Assembly: GCF_007833795.1 (NCBI RefSeq)
Contig: NZ_CP032702.1
Coordinates: forward strand, 2,976,001-3,040,000
DNA: 64,000 nt
DNA from: Candidatus Pantoea soli
GTDB taxonomy: Bacteria; Pseudomonadota; Gammaproteobacteria; Enterobacterales; Enterobacteriaceae
Reading direction: 5' to 3'
Below are positions 42,907-52,433 of this stretch, one piece after another. Made by a program: the position numbers and the translations under genes. The notes beneath the pieces were generated by a model that had not been told where the DNA came from, searched no databases, and saw nothing but the letters and a program-made list of their open reading frames with translations. The first letter of the stretch is position 1. Each line of letters begins with the position of its first letter.

Positions 42907-42925
42907 AAAGGGCGCCGCAGCGCCC
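42902..42925 (-). terminator. Intrinsic terminator after serA
   Basis: Minus strand GGGCGC-TGCG-GCGCCC followed by TTTTTATTT, 8 bases past the serA stop and touching the ygfA stop codon. The plus direction lacks a U-tract. Confidence 0.82.
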
Positions 42926-42932
42926 TGAATCA

Positions 42933-44171
42933 TCAGTAGAGCAGACGGGCGCGGATGGTGCCTGGAATGGCCTTCATCAGCTGCAGCGCTTTCTCCGCCA
43001 CCTCTTCTTCCGCATCAATATCGATCACCACGTAGCCCATGATCGGCGAGGTCTGCAGATACTGCGCCGCGATGTTAATGCCCTGCTCGGCAAAGATCTG
43101 GTTGATCGCTGTCAGGATCCCCGGACGGTTTTCATGAATGTGCAGCAGGCGGCTGGCGCTGGCTGCGTGCATGGGCAGCGAAACTTCCGGGAAATTCACC
43201 GCTGACAGCGTTGAACCGTTGTCGGAGTATTTTGCCAGCTTGCCGGAGACTTCCAGACCGATATTCTCCTGTGCCTCCTGCGTGGAGCCGCCAATATGTG
43301 GCGTCAGGATAACGTTATCAAATTCACACAGCGGTGAGTTGAAAGGATCGCTATTGGTGGCCGGTTCAACCGGGAACACGTCAATAGCGGCACCGGCCAG
43401 ATGTTTGCTGGAGAGCGCATGGCACAGCGCCGGAATATCAATCACCGTCCCGCGTGCTGCGTTAATCAGCAGTGCGCCAGGCTTCATCAGCGCCAGCTCT
43501 TCCGCACCAATCATATTCTGCGTTGACGCCGTTTCCGGCACGTGCAGGCTGACGACATCGCTCATGTTCAGCAAATCAGAGAGATGGCGCACCTGCGTGG
43601 CATTGCCCAGCGGCAGTTTATTCTCAATGTCATAGAAGAACACATGCATACCCAGGCTTTCTGCCAGCACGCCCAACTGCATCCCGATGTGGCCATAGCC
43701 GATGATACCGAGCTTTTTACCCCGCGCTTCATAAGAACCGGTGGCTACTTTGTTCCAGATACCCCGGTGCGCTTTGGCATTGGCTTCCGGAATACCGCGC
43801 AGCATCAGCAGCATTTCGCCAATCACCAGTTCTGCAACCGAACGGGTATTGGAGAAGGGTGCGTTGAAAACCGGCACGCCGCGCTTTGCCGCAGCGTTGA
43901 GATCAACCTGGTTAGTACCGATACAGAAGCAGCCGACCGCGACCAGTTTTTCAGCCGCAGCGAAGATCTCTTCGGTCAGTTGGGTACGGGAACGGATACC
44001 AATAAAGTGCGCATCGCGAATGGAGGATTTCAGGGATTCTGCATCCAGCGCGCCTTTGTGGAATTCGATATTGGTGTAACCTGCAGCGCGCAGGTTATCC
44101 AGCGCACTCTGGTGAACGCCTTCCACCAGCAGGAACTTAATCTTGTCTTTTTCCAGTGATACCTTTGCCAT
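42933..44171 (-). CDS. serA: SerA, D-3-phosphoglycerate dehydrogenase
   Basis: 412 residues (E. coli 410). First enzyme of serine synthesis, NAD-dependent, inhibited by serine. Substrate and NAD domains with GYGHIGMQLG (about 160), the catalytic His in TPHIGGSTQEAQ (about 294) and Arg in NAARGTVID. The C-terminal ACT domain (about 338-412; HENRPGILTAINQIF) is the serine sensor. A CRP-like site lies about 195 bases upstream. Convergent with ygfA. Confidence 0.97.
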   Translation of the reverse strand: MAKVSLEKDKIKFLLVEGVHQSALDNLRAAGYTNIEFHKGALDAESLKSSIRDAHFIGIRSRTQLTEEIFAAAEKLVAVGCFCIGTNQVDLNAAAKRGVPVFNAPFSNTRSVAELVIGEMLLMLRGIPEANAKAHRGIWNKVATGSYEARGKKLGIIGYGHIGMQLGVLAESLGMHVFFYDIENKLPLGNATQVRHLSDLLNMSDVVSLHVPETASTQNMIGAEELALMKPGALLINAARGTVIDIPALCHALSSKHLAGAAIDVFPVEPATNSDPFNSPLCEFDNVILTPHIGGSTQEAQENIGLEVSGKLAKYSDNGSTLSAVNFPEVSLPMHAASASRLLHIHENRPGILTAINQIFAEQGINIAAQYLQTSPIMGYVVIDIDAEEEVAEKALQLMKAIPGTIRARLLY

Positions 44172-44364
44172 TTCCCGACCCTATTCAGAATTCAACGAGG
44201 ACTGTCATAAGCCAGCCTTCTGTCAAAATATCAAAATTTTCAGGCGCGGCAATACAAACGATTGCCTGCGCGCCAGCATGCGCCCGCGCCGGGACAGCAC
44301 AAATCCATACAAAATCGTGATATGCGTGAGACGCGAAGTACGAACCTGCTGTTGATGACCTATT

Positions 44365-44380
44365 TGTGACATAAGTCACC
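44365..44380. promoter_or_regulatory. Candidate CRP site upstream of serA
   Basis: TGTGA-CATAAG-TCACC matches the TGTGA-N6-TCACA consensus at 9 of 10 positions. It lies between rpiA and serA, about 195 bases before serA. In E. coli serA is activated by cAMP-CRP and Lrp. Confidence 0.5.
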
Positions 44381-44419
44381 AAATTTCATCACCGCAAGAA
44401 AAGATGTTTTGCAGCCGGA

Positions 44420-44447
44420 AATAACTGGCGCGCAATGTCGCGCCAGT
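44420..44447 (-). terminator. Hairpin after rpiA
   Basis: Perfect 9-bp stem ACTGGCGCG / CGCGCCAGT with a 6-base loop just after the rpiA stop, followed on the minus strand by TATTTCC. The U-tract is short. Confidence 0.55.
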
Positions 44448-44451
44448 GCCC

Positions 44452-45111
44452 TTAGCGCGTCAGGGTTTTTACCCCCTGCGCTGTACCAATCAGCGCCACA
44501 TCCGCCCCGCGCGAAGCGAACAGACCCACAGTCACTACGCCGGGCAGCGCGTTAATGCGTGTTTCCAGTGCAACAGGGTCAAGGATGCGCAGATTATGCA
44601 CGTCGAGAATAATGTTGCCGTTGTCCGTTACGACATGCTGGCGATACTCCGGCTGGCCGCCCAGCTTCACCAGTTCCCGCGCCACGTAGGAGCGCGCCAT
44701 TGGAATCACCTCTACCGGCAGAGGAAAACGCCCAAGGATATCCACCTCTTTAGAGGCATCGGCAATGCAGACAAAGGTTTTTGCCACCGCAGCGATAATT
44801 TTTTCCCGCGTCAGTGCAGCACCACCGCCTTTGATCATCTGCATCTGCGGGTTGATTTCATCGGCACCGTCCACGTAGACCGACAGCGCATCCACATTGT
44901 TCAGGTCAAACACCGGAATGCCCAGGGAGATCAGCTTCGCCGTGGAGGCTTCTGAACTGGACACCGCGCCTTCAATCTGATGTTTGATGGTCGCGAGCGC
45001 ATCAATGAAATGCGCGGCCGTTGAACCGGTGCCTACGCCAACAAGGGTGCCCGGCTGCACATACTGCAGCGCTGCCCAACCAACCGCTTTTTTTAGTTCA
45101 TCCTGGGTCAT
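44452..45111 (-). CDS. rpiA: RpiA, ribose-5-phosphate isomerase A
   Basis: 219 residues, the E. coli length. Interconverts ribose-5-phosphate and ribulose-5-phosphate in the pentose phosphate pathway. Family motifs: [16 protein letters not shown] (phosphate loop), [33 protein letters not shown] with catalytic Asp, Glu and Lys. Divergent from argP over about 180 bases, as in E. coli. Supplies the same pentose pool used by transketolase at 56-58 kb. Confidence 0.97.
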   Translation of the reverse strand: MTQDELKKAVGWAALQYVQPGTLVGVGTGSTAAHFIDALATIKHQIEGAVSSSEASTAKLISLGIPVFDLNNVDALSVYVDGADEINPQMQMIKGGGAALTREKIIAAVAKTFVCIADASKEVDILGRFPLPVEVIPMARSYVARELVKLGGQPEYRQHVVTDNGNIILDVHNLRILDPVALETRINALPGVVTVGLFASRGADVALIGTAQGVKTLTR

Positions 45112-45292
45112 GGTATGTTTAAAACCTGTGCGACATCGAAGTGCGCGTAGTATAAAACAAGGCGCCGTGAAAATGCGCGACTGTTAGCCCCCGGTTTTCG
45201 CCTTTGGAAGCCAGCCCGCAAAAAAGAGCTGACCGCACAGGCTGACGCTTTTATGGCATAGTACTTTCCACCCTGAACGAGAGAGAACAACA

Positions 45293-46198
45293 ATGAAACG
45301 CCCGGATTATCGAACGCTTCAGGCGCTGGATGCAGTCATTCGCGAGCGCGGTTTTGAGCGCGCCGCCCAGAAATTATGTATTACGCAGTCTGCCGTCTCG
45401 CAGCGTATCAAGCAGCTGGAAAATTTGTTTGGACAGCCGCTGCTGGTGCGCACCGTACCGCCGCGCCCTACCGAACAGGGGCAAAAATTGCTGGCGCTGC
45501 TGCACCAGGTTGAACTGCTGGAAGAGGAGTGGCTGGGTGATGACAACGGGGGCACGACGCCGCTGCTGCTGTCGCTGGCCGTTAACGCCGACAGTCTGGC
45601 CACCTGGCTGCTGCCTGCGCTGAAAGATGTGCTGGCGGATTCCCCGGTGCGCCTGAATCTGCAGGTGGAAGACGAAACCCGCACCCAGGAGCGCCTGCGC
45701 CGTGGTGAAGTTGTGGGCGCGGTGAGTATTCAGCCGCAGCCGCTGCCGAGCTGCCTGGTGGATCAGCTGGGTGCGCTGGATTACCTGTTCTGCGCCTCAC
45801 CGGATTTTGCGGCGCGCTACTTTCCCAATGGCGTAACGCGTTCGGCACTGCTCAAAGCGCCCGCCGTTGCGTTTGATCATCTGGACGATATGCACCAGGC
45901 GTTTTTGCAGCAGAATTTTGATTTGTCGCCGGGCAGCGTTCCCTGCCACATCGTCAATTCATCTGAAGCCTTTGTGCAGCTGGCGCGTCAGGGTTCAGTG
46001 TGCTGCATGATTCCGCACCTGCAGATTGAGCGCGAACTGGCGCAGGGTGAACTGGTGGATTTGACGCCGGGTCTGTATCAGCGCCGTATGCTTTACTGGC
46101 ACCGCTTCGCGCCGGAAAGCCGCCTGATGCGCAGCGTAACCGATGCGCTGATTGCGCATGGGCACCGCGTGCTGCGCCAGGATGCGGTGACCGTATAA
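45293..46198 (+). CDS. argP: ArgP (IciA), LysR-type activator of argO and lysine-sensitive genes
   Basis: 301 residues (E. coli 297). N-terminal LysR HTH ([35 protein letters not shown]), then the effector domain. Activates the arginine exporter gene argO with arginine and is antagonised by lysine; it also acts on dapB, lysA and gdhA in E. coli. argO lies about 4.6 kb downstream here, separated by the accessory region. Divergent from rpiA. GAGAGAG precedes the ATG. Confidence 0.94.
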   Translation: MKRPDYRTLQALDAVIRERGFERAAQKLCITQSAVSQRIKQLENLFGQPLLVRTVPPRPTEQGQKLLALLHQVELLEEEWLGDDNGGTTPLLLSLAVNADSLATWLLPALKDVLADSPVRLNLQVEDETRTQERLRRGEVVGAVSIQPQPLPSCLVDQLGALDYLFCASPDFAARYFPNGVTRSALLKAPAVAFDHLDDMHQAFLQQNFDLSPGSVPCHIVNSSEAFVQLARQGSVCCMIPHLQIERELAQGELVDLTPGLYQRRMLYWHRFAPESRLMRSVTDALIAHGHRVLRQDAVTV

Positions 46199-46491
46199 AC
46201 CTTTAGCCGCTCAGGTTTCCATATCGTACCAGCAGGGCGTACAGCACTACGCCCGTCTCTCATCACGTCATACCCGATAGCGATATTTTCTGCCATCTCT
46301 GCGGCCAGATTCTTTTTTTATCAGTGCCACATACAGCGAAAACTATCTGAAATCCGCCCTTATTAGCTTTATGAATGTCTGCGATTTAAATCGAGACATG
46401 TCTCGTATTCTCCTGCGCCGCTCTGCCTGTATTTGAGACTTTCCTGCCACCTTGAGTAAGCAGCAGCGATGATGAAAAAGCGAGATAAAAT
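46199..46491. other. AT-rich spacer before the two-gene cassette
   Basis: 293 bases with no coding gene. A tiny ORF, MMKKRDKI (46469-46495), ends in ATGA overlapping the next gene's start and could be a leader peptide or chance. Base composition shifts from GC-rich to AT-rich here, marking the edge of the cassette. Confidence 0.35.
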
Positions 46492-47196
46492 ATGAGTGAA
46501 AGAAAGGATATCATTGATGGACGGGAAGCTGCCTTTGCCCGTGGAGGCCTGGTATATACTGAAGTATTGGGCTGGATTGACCTGGGCCATGCCCGCGGCG
46601 ACGATATTCGCACGGTAATGCGCAGTATTCGTCAGGGTGAATCTTCAGGGAATAAGTATTACGATGTTACCTACTCACAAGGCATGTCTTCCCCTTATGG
46701 CTTAATTCGCGCGGGTAAGGTAATTACCTGGCGGATTAAACATGGCCGTCCAGACTGGGAGCAAAAATCTATTGCGCTGGCAATGATGATGACGATGGCA
46801 CGAACTTTTGAAGCTTTTCAGGATAGCTTTCCCGTCAATCGGGTCACCGATAGCGGATACAGTGGCGAAGATTTGGTTTCCGATCTTTTGGGTTTTTATC
46901 GGGTAGTATCGGTACAAAATCCATTTCCCATGTTAAAACCCGTCAGCAAACAAGAGGCATTAAAGCGATGGGATCATTATGGAAAAACAGGCTCTTTCAA
47001 AGTTAAAGACTTCACGCCTTTGCTATTTCCTGCTCCGGATAAATTTCCTCATGCACGGCCGCAAAAGGGTATGCTTCCTCCCTTTATATTAACTATTGTG
47101 CCTTATAATGACTTTTTATCCGGCAATGTTATTCTTCCACAGCGGGATAAAACCTTTGTTGTTGTAGGTGCGGGCAATGGAAGGATGCGTTTGTGA
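46492..47196 (+). CDS. Uncharacterised protein, possibly DUF4056-like
   Basis: 234 residues, no signal peptide and no membrane helix. Two segments, GGLVYTEVLGWIDLGHAR (about 18-35) and GYSGEDLVSDLLGFYRV (about 122-138), resemble what I recall of the DUF4056 family, whose members usually carry an exported N-terminus. Here the frame upstream is closed by TAA at 46486, so the protein may be cytoplasmic or N-terminally shortened. Codon use and AT content differ from the neighbours, suggesting transfer. It overlaps the next gene by 4 bases (GTGA), so the two form one unit. Function unknown. Confidence 0.6.
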   Translation: MSERKDIIDGREAAFARGGLVYTEVLGWIDLGHARGDDIRTVMRSIRQGESSGNKYYDVTYSQGMSSPYGLIRAGKVITWRIKHGRPDWEQKSIALAMMMTMARTFEAFQDSFPVNRVTDSGYSGEDLVSDLLGFYRVVSVQNPFPMLKPVSKQEALKRWDHYGKTGSFKVKDFTPLLFPAPDKFPHARPQKGMLPPFILTIVPYNDFLSGNVILPQRDKTFVVVGAGNGRMRL

Positions 47197-47609
47197 AGAT
47201 GAAAGCTGCTTTATTATTTATTATCGCCCTGGTGATTACTTTCGCTTTCTTATGGCGACCCTATTTTGAAATGGAATTAGCCAGTAGCGCTTACTATAGC
47301 CAAAATGACAAGCGTGAATATGAATATTATACTCCTGAATTATTTAAAATGATGCCGCGTATTTCCTCCACTTATAGCTTTCAGTACATCAGCAATCATG
47401 ATGCCCGAAAAAGACTTTATGGCATCAGATTTGATGGAACCTCCGAGACGGAAAAGCTTAAAAGCTGGCTGCAATTGGCAGGCTATAAGCCACAGGCCAC
47501 ATGCGATACCTCTGCTGAGTGCTGGCGAAAAGAGGATTCAGATAACGTGGTGTCATTATACTCATCCGCGAATCCCGATTACGTCGTTATCCAGCTCTCC
47601 CAAAAATAA
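47193..47609 (+). CDS. Small membrane-anchored protein, partner of the upstream gene
   Basis: 138 residues from GTG 47193 (or 136 from ATG 47199). One N-terminal membrane helix (about 5-20), then an extracytoplasmic domain of about 110 residues with two closely spaced cysteines (CDTSAEC) that could form a disulfide. No family recognised. Translationally coupled to the upstream gene and equally AT-rich. The pair, one soluble and one membrane-anchored with a periplasmic domain, could be an effector/immunity or enzyme/inhibitor couple, but nothing in the sequence proves it. Confidence 0.6.
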   Translation: MKMKAALLFIIALVITFAFLWRPYFEMELASSAYYSQNDKREYEYYTPELFKMMPRISSTYSFQYISNHDARKRLYGIRFDGTSETEKLKSWLQLAGYKPQATCDTSAECWRKEDSDNVVSLYSSANPDYVVIQLSQK

Positions 47610-47696
47610 ACTGCAGCGCTGCGCACTGGCTATTTCAGGCACGTTACTCTCCATGGAACGCGGACAAACTGCAGATAAACAGTACAGAAAGTATTT

Positions 47697-47718
47697 AGCG
47701 GCGCTTTATTGCGCCGCT
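47697..47718. terminator. Hairpin between the cassette and yggE
   Basis: 8-bp stem AGCGGCGC-TTTATT-GCGCCGCT between convergent genes. The flanks are only moderately U-rich. Confidence 0.42.
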
Positions 47719-47736
47719 GGTGTTCACAGTTTTAGA

Positions 47737-48468
47737 TTACTGCGCAGCATTCGGTTTGATTTCAAACACCACGTCGACCTGATCGTCGAAATGAATGCTT
47801 TGCTGCTCATAAGTCTGCTGTGCGGTGGTATCGGCCGCCGCGCCTGCGGCTTTGTACATGCGCGCCATTGGCATTGGCTGATAGTTTGCGACGTGATAAC
47901 GGATACTAAACACCGGGCCCAGCTTCGCGTTGAAGCCCTCCGCCAGCGCATTTGCCTGCTGGGTGGCATTGGCGATTGCCGCTTTACGCGCCTGATCTTT
48001 GTAGCTGTCAGCATTGGCCACGCCCAGCTCCACGCTGCGGATCTCATTCAGGCCCGATTTCAGCGCGCCATCCAGTAGCTCATTCAGCTTGTCCAGCTGG
48101 CGCAGCGTCACCTGCACCTGACGGACCGCACGGTATCCTTTCAGTACCGATTTGCCGTCTTTGGTGTAGTCGTACTCTGGCTGCGTGCTCAGATTCGCTG
48201 CATCAATATCTTTCTTTTCGATACCGTTTTTCTGCAGGAAATCAAAGTATTGTGCAACGCGATCGTCCGCCTGTTTCTTGGCATCCGCTGCGTCTTTCGA
48301 CGAAACATTTACCACGATGGAGAGTGTGGCCATATCCGGACGGGCATCCACGCTGGCCTGACCGGAAGTCACGACATGCGGCCCCTCGGGTACCTCACCT
48401 GCCTGGACCAGGCCGGACAGTGCGCCCGTACTCATTGCGGCGGCCAGCGCCAGTGCTTTCAGTTTCAC
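47737..48468 (-). CDS. yggE: YggE, periplasmic SIMPL-domain oxidative stress protein
   Basis: 243 residues from a GTG start at 48468 with a perfect AAGGAGG 6-7 bases upstream; the ORF continues upstream to an ATG without a ribosome site. Signal peptide with cleavage near QAGE (about residue 23), then the SIMPL/DUF541 domain (GPHVVTSGQASVDARPDMA). In E. coli it lowers reactive oxygen and responds to superoxide and heat. It precedes argO in E. coli too, but here the decayed catabolic locus lies between them. Confidence 0.92.
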   Translation of the reverse strand: MKLKALALAAAMSTGALSGLVQAGEVPEGPHVVTSGQASVDARPDMATLSIVVNVSSKDAADAKKQADDRVAQYFDFLQKNGIEKKDIDAANLSTQPEYDYTKDGKSVLKGYRAVRQVQVTLRQLDKLNELLDGALKSGLNEIRSVELGVANADSYKDQARKAAIANATQQANALAEGFNAKLGPVFSIRYHVANYQPMPMARMYKAAGAAADTTAQQTYEQQSIHFDDQVDVVFEIKPNAAQ

Positions 48469-48689
48469 GAAAGTCCTCCTTGAAAGGTTCAATTTGCAGG
48501 TCGCCACTATGGCGAAACCCAAAACACATTACTCTGCGTGATGGTCTGATTATGAAATTAGCAAAAAGTTCGTTAAGACGGCGGATTTAGCCTCGCCGCG
48601 ATCGCAAAGTTACCGGCACAGCCTGTGCCGGATGCGGCACCGCACGTTTCCATTAAAGAAACATTTTGCTGTGACAGGAGCATTGCCTT

Positions 48690-49353
48690 ATGACCATACA
48701 GCCCACTGGCCCGCACGCTGCCCGCGCGGGACGCACGCGCTTTCTGATGCCCGGCCTGGTGTTTATCACTATCATCATCAACCAGATGGATCGCACCAAC
48801 CGGTCAGTTGCCGCCACCGCCATTGCCGGTGAATAGCGCTTCACACCGATGGAAAGGGGGCTGATCTTCTCTGCGTTTGGCTGGATCTCTGCCGCACTGC
48901 AGATGCCGGGCAGCTTTTTAATTGATCGCCCCGGAGTCCGCCTGGTCTGCGGCGGCGGGCGGTTTAGCTGGTCCCTGATGACGGCGTTGCCCGCCCTCGC
49001 CAGCAGCGTCGGCGCGCTGTCTGGTCTGCGGCTGGGCGTGGGCGCTTTTGAACCACCGGTCACGCCGTCGAATAACCGGGTGATTGCCAGCGGGTTCCCG
49101 GAGCAGGAGCGTGCCAGCGCCATCGGGATTTACTCCTCTGCACTGTTTGTCGGACTGGCCTGTATGACGCCGCTGCTGTTTCACCTGCAGGCGGCACTGG
49201 GCTGGCGCGGCCTGTTTCTGATAACCGGGATAGCGGGCATGATCCGGGCGCGGGTGTGGTCGGTGTTCTACCGAGGGCCGGCGCAGCATAACGGCGTTTC
49301 CGCCGCCGAATTGCGTTAGCTGCAGGCGAACGGCGCGCTGCTGGCAAGCCCTC
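48690..49353 (+). pseudogene. MFS anion:cation symporter pseudogene
   Basis: The reading frame from ATG 48690 encodes the N-terminal half of an MFS permease of the sugar-acid (ACS) type: MDRTNRSVAATAIAG matches the family's DRxNLSxA motif, followed by FSAFGW and further helices. It is broken by TAG at 48834-48836 and again at 49317-49319. After the second stop, similarity (LQANGALLASPQ) continues until about 49353, where the gene is cut off by the end of the iclR-type gene. Only about half of the usual 430 residues remain. Ribosome site GACAGGAG precedes the ATG. Confidence 0.8.
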
Positions 49354-50050
49354 AGCCCGCCCGGCCAGGTGAGATACACCGGGCCAGCGTTTGCAGCTGC
49401 TCCTGACGCTGCGCCAGCTGACCGGCATCAGCCTGCCAGATTTTGGCAAATGCCAGCGCGGCCCGGTTGTTGTTGATCGGCAGGGCCATGCTGATCTCGC
49501 CATCGTCGCGGTGCCAAATCAGGTGTTCCGCTTCGCGCTTGCGGGCCAGCAGCGGCGCTATCTGCATCCACTGTTCCTCACTGAAGCGCGGCTGCAGCCG
49601 TTCATCCGGTTCTGCCGCCAGCAGCGCCACGCCAATCACCGATTGCCACGCCGGCAGCATACGGAAACCCGCCAGTGCCTGGCTGGTGCGTTCACCCGGT
49701 TCCGAGTGCCAGATATAGATGACCTGATCTTCCCACAGCACGCCCAGTGCTACCACGATATCGCGCGGCGCGTGTGCTTCCAGCTGCGGCAGCGCCTGCG
49801 CAAACAGCGACGATCCGCGAATCGCCTGCGCCGCCAGCGCATGAATGCCCGGCCCCGGCAGATAGCGCCGGTGCTCATCCTGCATGGTCAGGCCGACCGA
49901 AGCCATGGTCATCAGCAGCCGGTTAACCCGCGTGCTGTTCATGCCCATCTGGCGCGCCAGTTCGCGGCAGCCAATGGCTTTGTCGCTCGACACCAGATAT
50001 TGCAGGCAGCGAATCCCGTCAATCAGGCTTTGATTGGGTTGCGAAGACAT
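49352..50050 (-). CDS. IclR-family transcriptional regulator
   Basis: 232 residues. N-terminal winged helix (about 1-70; SLIDGIRCLQYLVSS, CRELARQMGMNSTRVNRLL) and an IclR effector domain (about 75-225). IclR proteins control catabolic operons. It probably governed the adjacent permease and oxidoreductase, which are now broken. The last residues (CISPGRAG) end exactly where the MFS pseudogene is truncated, so the C-terminus may be altered by the same rearrangement. No stop or frameshift inside; it may still be functional. Confidence 0.8.
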   Translation of the reverse strand: MSSQPNQSLIDGIRCLQYLVSSDKAIGCRELARQMGMNSTRVNRLLMTMASVGLTMQDEHRRYLPGPGIHALAAQAIRGSSLFAQALPQLEAHAPRDIVVALGVLWEDQVIYIWHSEPGERTSQALAGFRMLPAWQSVIGVALLAAEPDERLQPRFSEEQWMQIAPLLARKREAEHLIWHRDDGEISMALPINNNRAALAFAKIWQADAGQLAQRQEQLQTLARCISPGRAG

Positions 50051-50110
50051 AGGTCACCTTTGACGGTAAAAAACCCATCTTAGCAGTGTTAACGCCGGAG
50101 TCATGCCACT

Positions 50111-50228
50111 ATGCAAACATTCTCTTCCCAGGGTAGCCATCACCTCCCCGAACAGACTGTGCATACCGATGTATTGATGGCGGGCGGCGAACTGGCGGGC
50201 ATCTGCGCCGCGCTGGCCACCGCCCGGT
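50111..50228 (+). pseudogene. Remnant of an FAD-dependent oxidoreductase (N-terminus)
   Basis: About 39 codons survive: TDVLMAGGELAGICAALATAR is the start of an FAD-binding Rossmann fold (GxGxxG-type) with Glu in place of a conserved Gly. The frame then jumps into unrelated sequence (SDASGNGVP), so the rest of the gene is deleted. Divergent from the IclR gene, the usual place for its target operon. Confidence 0.6.
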
Positions 50229-50796
50229 TCAGTGATGCCAGCGGCAATGGCGTCCCCGGCTTTCTGGCCTGGTTCGCGCATCGTATGGGGCGGAAACCCC
50301 GGCGGTGTTCAGTGAAAGATGGAGCGCGGCGCACAGTTCGGCCATAAACCGTGGCACACCATCTGCTCAGCGCCCCGGGCCGCTGACGCCTGCAGTTTGA
50401 TTACCTGGCAGACAGCGGCCGCTATCTGTTTATCGCTTTTGCGGAGCAGCCCGCTGCGGAGATGGCGCTTTCCCGCCAGCGTCTGCCCGGCATCATGAGG
50501 GTGTTTAACAGCCTGAACCGGCGCGTTGCCCGGCGTACCCGCCAGATCAATAACGGCGATTACGCCATGGAGACGGTCCAGATGGCCACGTGGCGGCGGG
50601 CACGCCCCATTGCATCACGCACTATCGCTTATGGCTGGAAAACGGTTTGCTGGCTGAGGTCAGCGATAAACATGACTCGCTGTGCCATCACGCCATACCG
50701 GTCAGTGTCCGCTTCAGCCACCTCCGGCTGGCGTTGCCGGCCAGCGCCGGCGCCCTTCCCGCCCTGCACCTGCATCAAAGCGCGGCTATCCCCTGA
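50229..50796 (+). pseudogene. Frameshifted C-terminal remnant of an unidentified catabolic gene
   Basis: Protein-like sequence appears in alternating frames. SDASGNGVPGFLAWFAHRMG continues after a one-base shift as TPAVFSERWSAAHSSAINRG. From about 50397 one frame reads DYLADSGRYLFIAFAEQP up to METVQMATW. After another shift near 50585 it continues with HYRLWLENGLLAEVSDKHDSL to a stop at 50796. Two or more frameshifts make it a pseudogene. Its 3' end overlaps argO by 22 bases. I could not name the family. Confidence 0.55.
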
Positions 50797-51398
50797 CGCG
50801 CCAGCTGGAAGGCAATGCACCACATGACGCCGCCCACCAGCAGGTTAATGATGCGCTGCGCTCGCACGGTGCGCAGCCGCGGTGACAGCCACGCCGCCAG
50901 CAGCGCCAGGCCAAAGAACCACAGCACGGAAGCACTCACCGTGCCCAGCGCAAACCAGCGGCGGGTGTCCGCCGAGGGTAACTGGCTGCCCAGGCTGCCG
51001 AGCACGACAAAGGTATCCAGATACACATGCGGATTGAGCCAGGTGACCGCCAGCAGCGTGGCAATAATGCGCCAGCGGCCCTGTTTCAGCGCCGCATCGC
51101 CGGTCAGCAGCGTATCGCCCTGCCACGCGCTGCGCAGCGCGCCCCAGCCATACCACAGCAGAAAAGCCACCCCGGCCCAGGTGATCGTCAGCAGCAGCAA
51201 CGGTGACTGATGCAGTAACGCGCTGCCGCCAAAAATGCCGCCACAAATCAGCACAATATCGCTCAGCGTACACAGAGACGCGGTCATCAGATGATAGTGG
51301 CGTTTAATGCCCTGGTTCATGACGAATGCGTTTTGTGGCCCCAGCGGCAGGATCAGCGCCGCCCCCAGCGCAAGCCCTTGTAAGTAAACAGATAGCAC
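50775..51398 (-). CDS. argO: ArgO (YggA), arginine exporter of the LysE family
   Basis: 207 residues (E. coli 211), about six membrane helices. LysE-type exporter: the N-terminal [20 protein letters not shown] is characteristic, and [17 protein letters not shown] lies in the middle. GTG start at 51398 with AGGAAA 7 bases upstream. Exports L-arginine (and canavanine), activated by ArgP, whose gene is at 45.3 kb. The 3' end overlaps a decayed gene on the other strand. Downstream of mscS. Confidence 0.94.
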   Translation of the reverse strand: MLSVYLQGLALGAALILPLGPQNAFVMNQGIKRHYHLMTASLCTLSDIVLICGGIFGGSALLHQSPLLLLTITWAGVAFLLWYGWGALRSAWQGDTLLTGDAALKQGRWRIIATLLAVTWLNPHVYLDTFVVLGSLGSQLPSADTRRWFALGTVSASVLWFFGLALLAAWLSPRLRTVRAQRIINLLVGGVMWCIAFQLARQGIAAL

Positions 51399-51488
51399 AA
51401 TGATTTCCTGTGAAACAGAGAGATGCGATGCAGTATAAGGAGGCGCGGATATTAGCGGAAATGGAAAGATTTAATCGGCTATTAGCAG

Positions 51489-51515
51489 AAATAATAAGGC
51501 CGCCCTGCGGCGACC
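51489..51515 (-). terminator. Probable terminator after mscS
   Basis: Minus strand GGTCGCC-GCAG-GGCGGCC (one G-U pair) followed by TTATTATTT, 46 bases after the mscS stop and before the argO promoter. Confidence 0.55.
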
Positions 51516-51560
51516 TGTGTACATAATGGCAGGGTTTGCGCCCTGCTCTGCCAGCATGGC

Positions 51561-52433
51561 TTATTCGCTGCGTGCCGGCGGCTGCTGCGTGCTGACCTGA
51601 TGCAGGTGCACATCCATCTGCGGATAAGGAATACCGATGCCGTGCGCATCCAGCGTACGTTTGAAGTTCTTCATCAGATCCCAGTAGACGTTCTGCAGAT
51701 CGCCACTTTTGCTCCAGCAGCGCACCACAAAGTTCAGTGAAGAGGCAGCCAGTTCATTCAGGCCAATCTGGATACCCATCTCTTTCAGTACGCGCTCATC
51801 CGCTTCCACCACGTCACGCAGCAGGCCGATAACCTGATCCACATCGGCATCGTAGGCCACGCCGATAATAAATTCGTTACGGCGAATCGGCTCGCGTGAG
51901 AAGTTAATGATATTGCCGGCGATGATTTTGCCGTTTGGCACCACCACAATTTTGCCATCTGCGCTTTTCAGCGTTGTGGAGAAGATCTGCACATTCTGCA
52001 CCGTCCCCATCACGCCGCCGAGATCGACAAACTCACCGGTTTTGAACGGACGGAAGGTGACCAGCAGCACGCCGGCCGCCAGATTAGACAGCGAGCCCTG
52101 CAGCGCCAGCCCCACCGCCAGACCGGCCGCACCCAGTACGGCGATCACCGAAGCGGTCTGCACGCCTACGCGCCCCAGCGCGGCTATCAGCGTAAAGGCA
52201 ATGATGCCGTAACGCACCAGCGCGGAAAGGAAATCCGCCACCGTGGCGTCAATGTGGCGCGCCAGCAGCACGCGATTGACCGCGTTAGAGATGATACGGG
52301 CAACGAACATCCCGATGATGATGGTGATGATCGCCGCAACGATATTCACCGCATAGCTCAGGATCAGCGCCTGATTACGCACCAGCCAGCCGCCGGCGTT
52401 ATGAATGCCATCAACGACATTTAAATCTTCCAT
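51561..52433 (-). CDS. mscS: MscS (YggB), small-conductance mechanosensitive channel
   Basis: 290 residues (E. coli 286). Heptameric channel that releases solutes on osmotic downshock. Three membrane helices: TM1 about 25-55, TM2 about 65-90, and pore-lining TM3 with the Gly/Ala pattern [20 protein letters not shown] (about 98-117). The beta/alpha-beta cytoplasmic vestibule ([14 protein letters not shown]) follows. Lies between fbaA and argO as in E. coli. Confidence 0.96.
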   Translation of the reverse strand: MEDLNVVDGIHNAGGWLVRNQALILSYAVNIVAAIITIIIGMFVARIISNAVNRVLLARHIDATVADFLSALVRYGIIAFTLIAALGRVGVQTASVIAVLGAAGLAVGLALQGSLSNLAAGVLLVTFRPFKTGEFVDLGGVMGTVQNVQIFSTTLKSADGKIVVVPNGKIIAGNIINFSREPIRRNEFIIGVAYDADVDQVIGLLRDVVEADERVLKEMGIQIGLNELAASSLNFVVRCWSKSGDLQNVYWDLMKNFKRTLDAHGIGIPYPQMDVHLHQVSTQQPPARSE

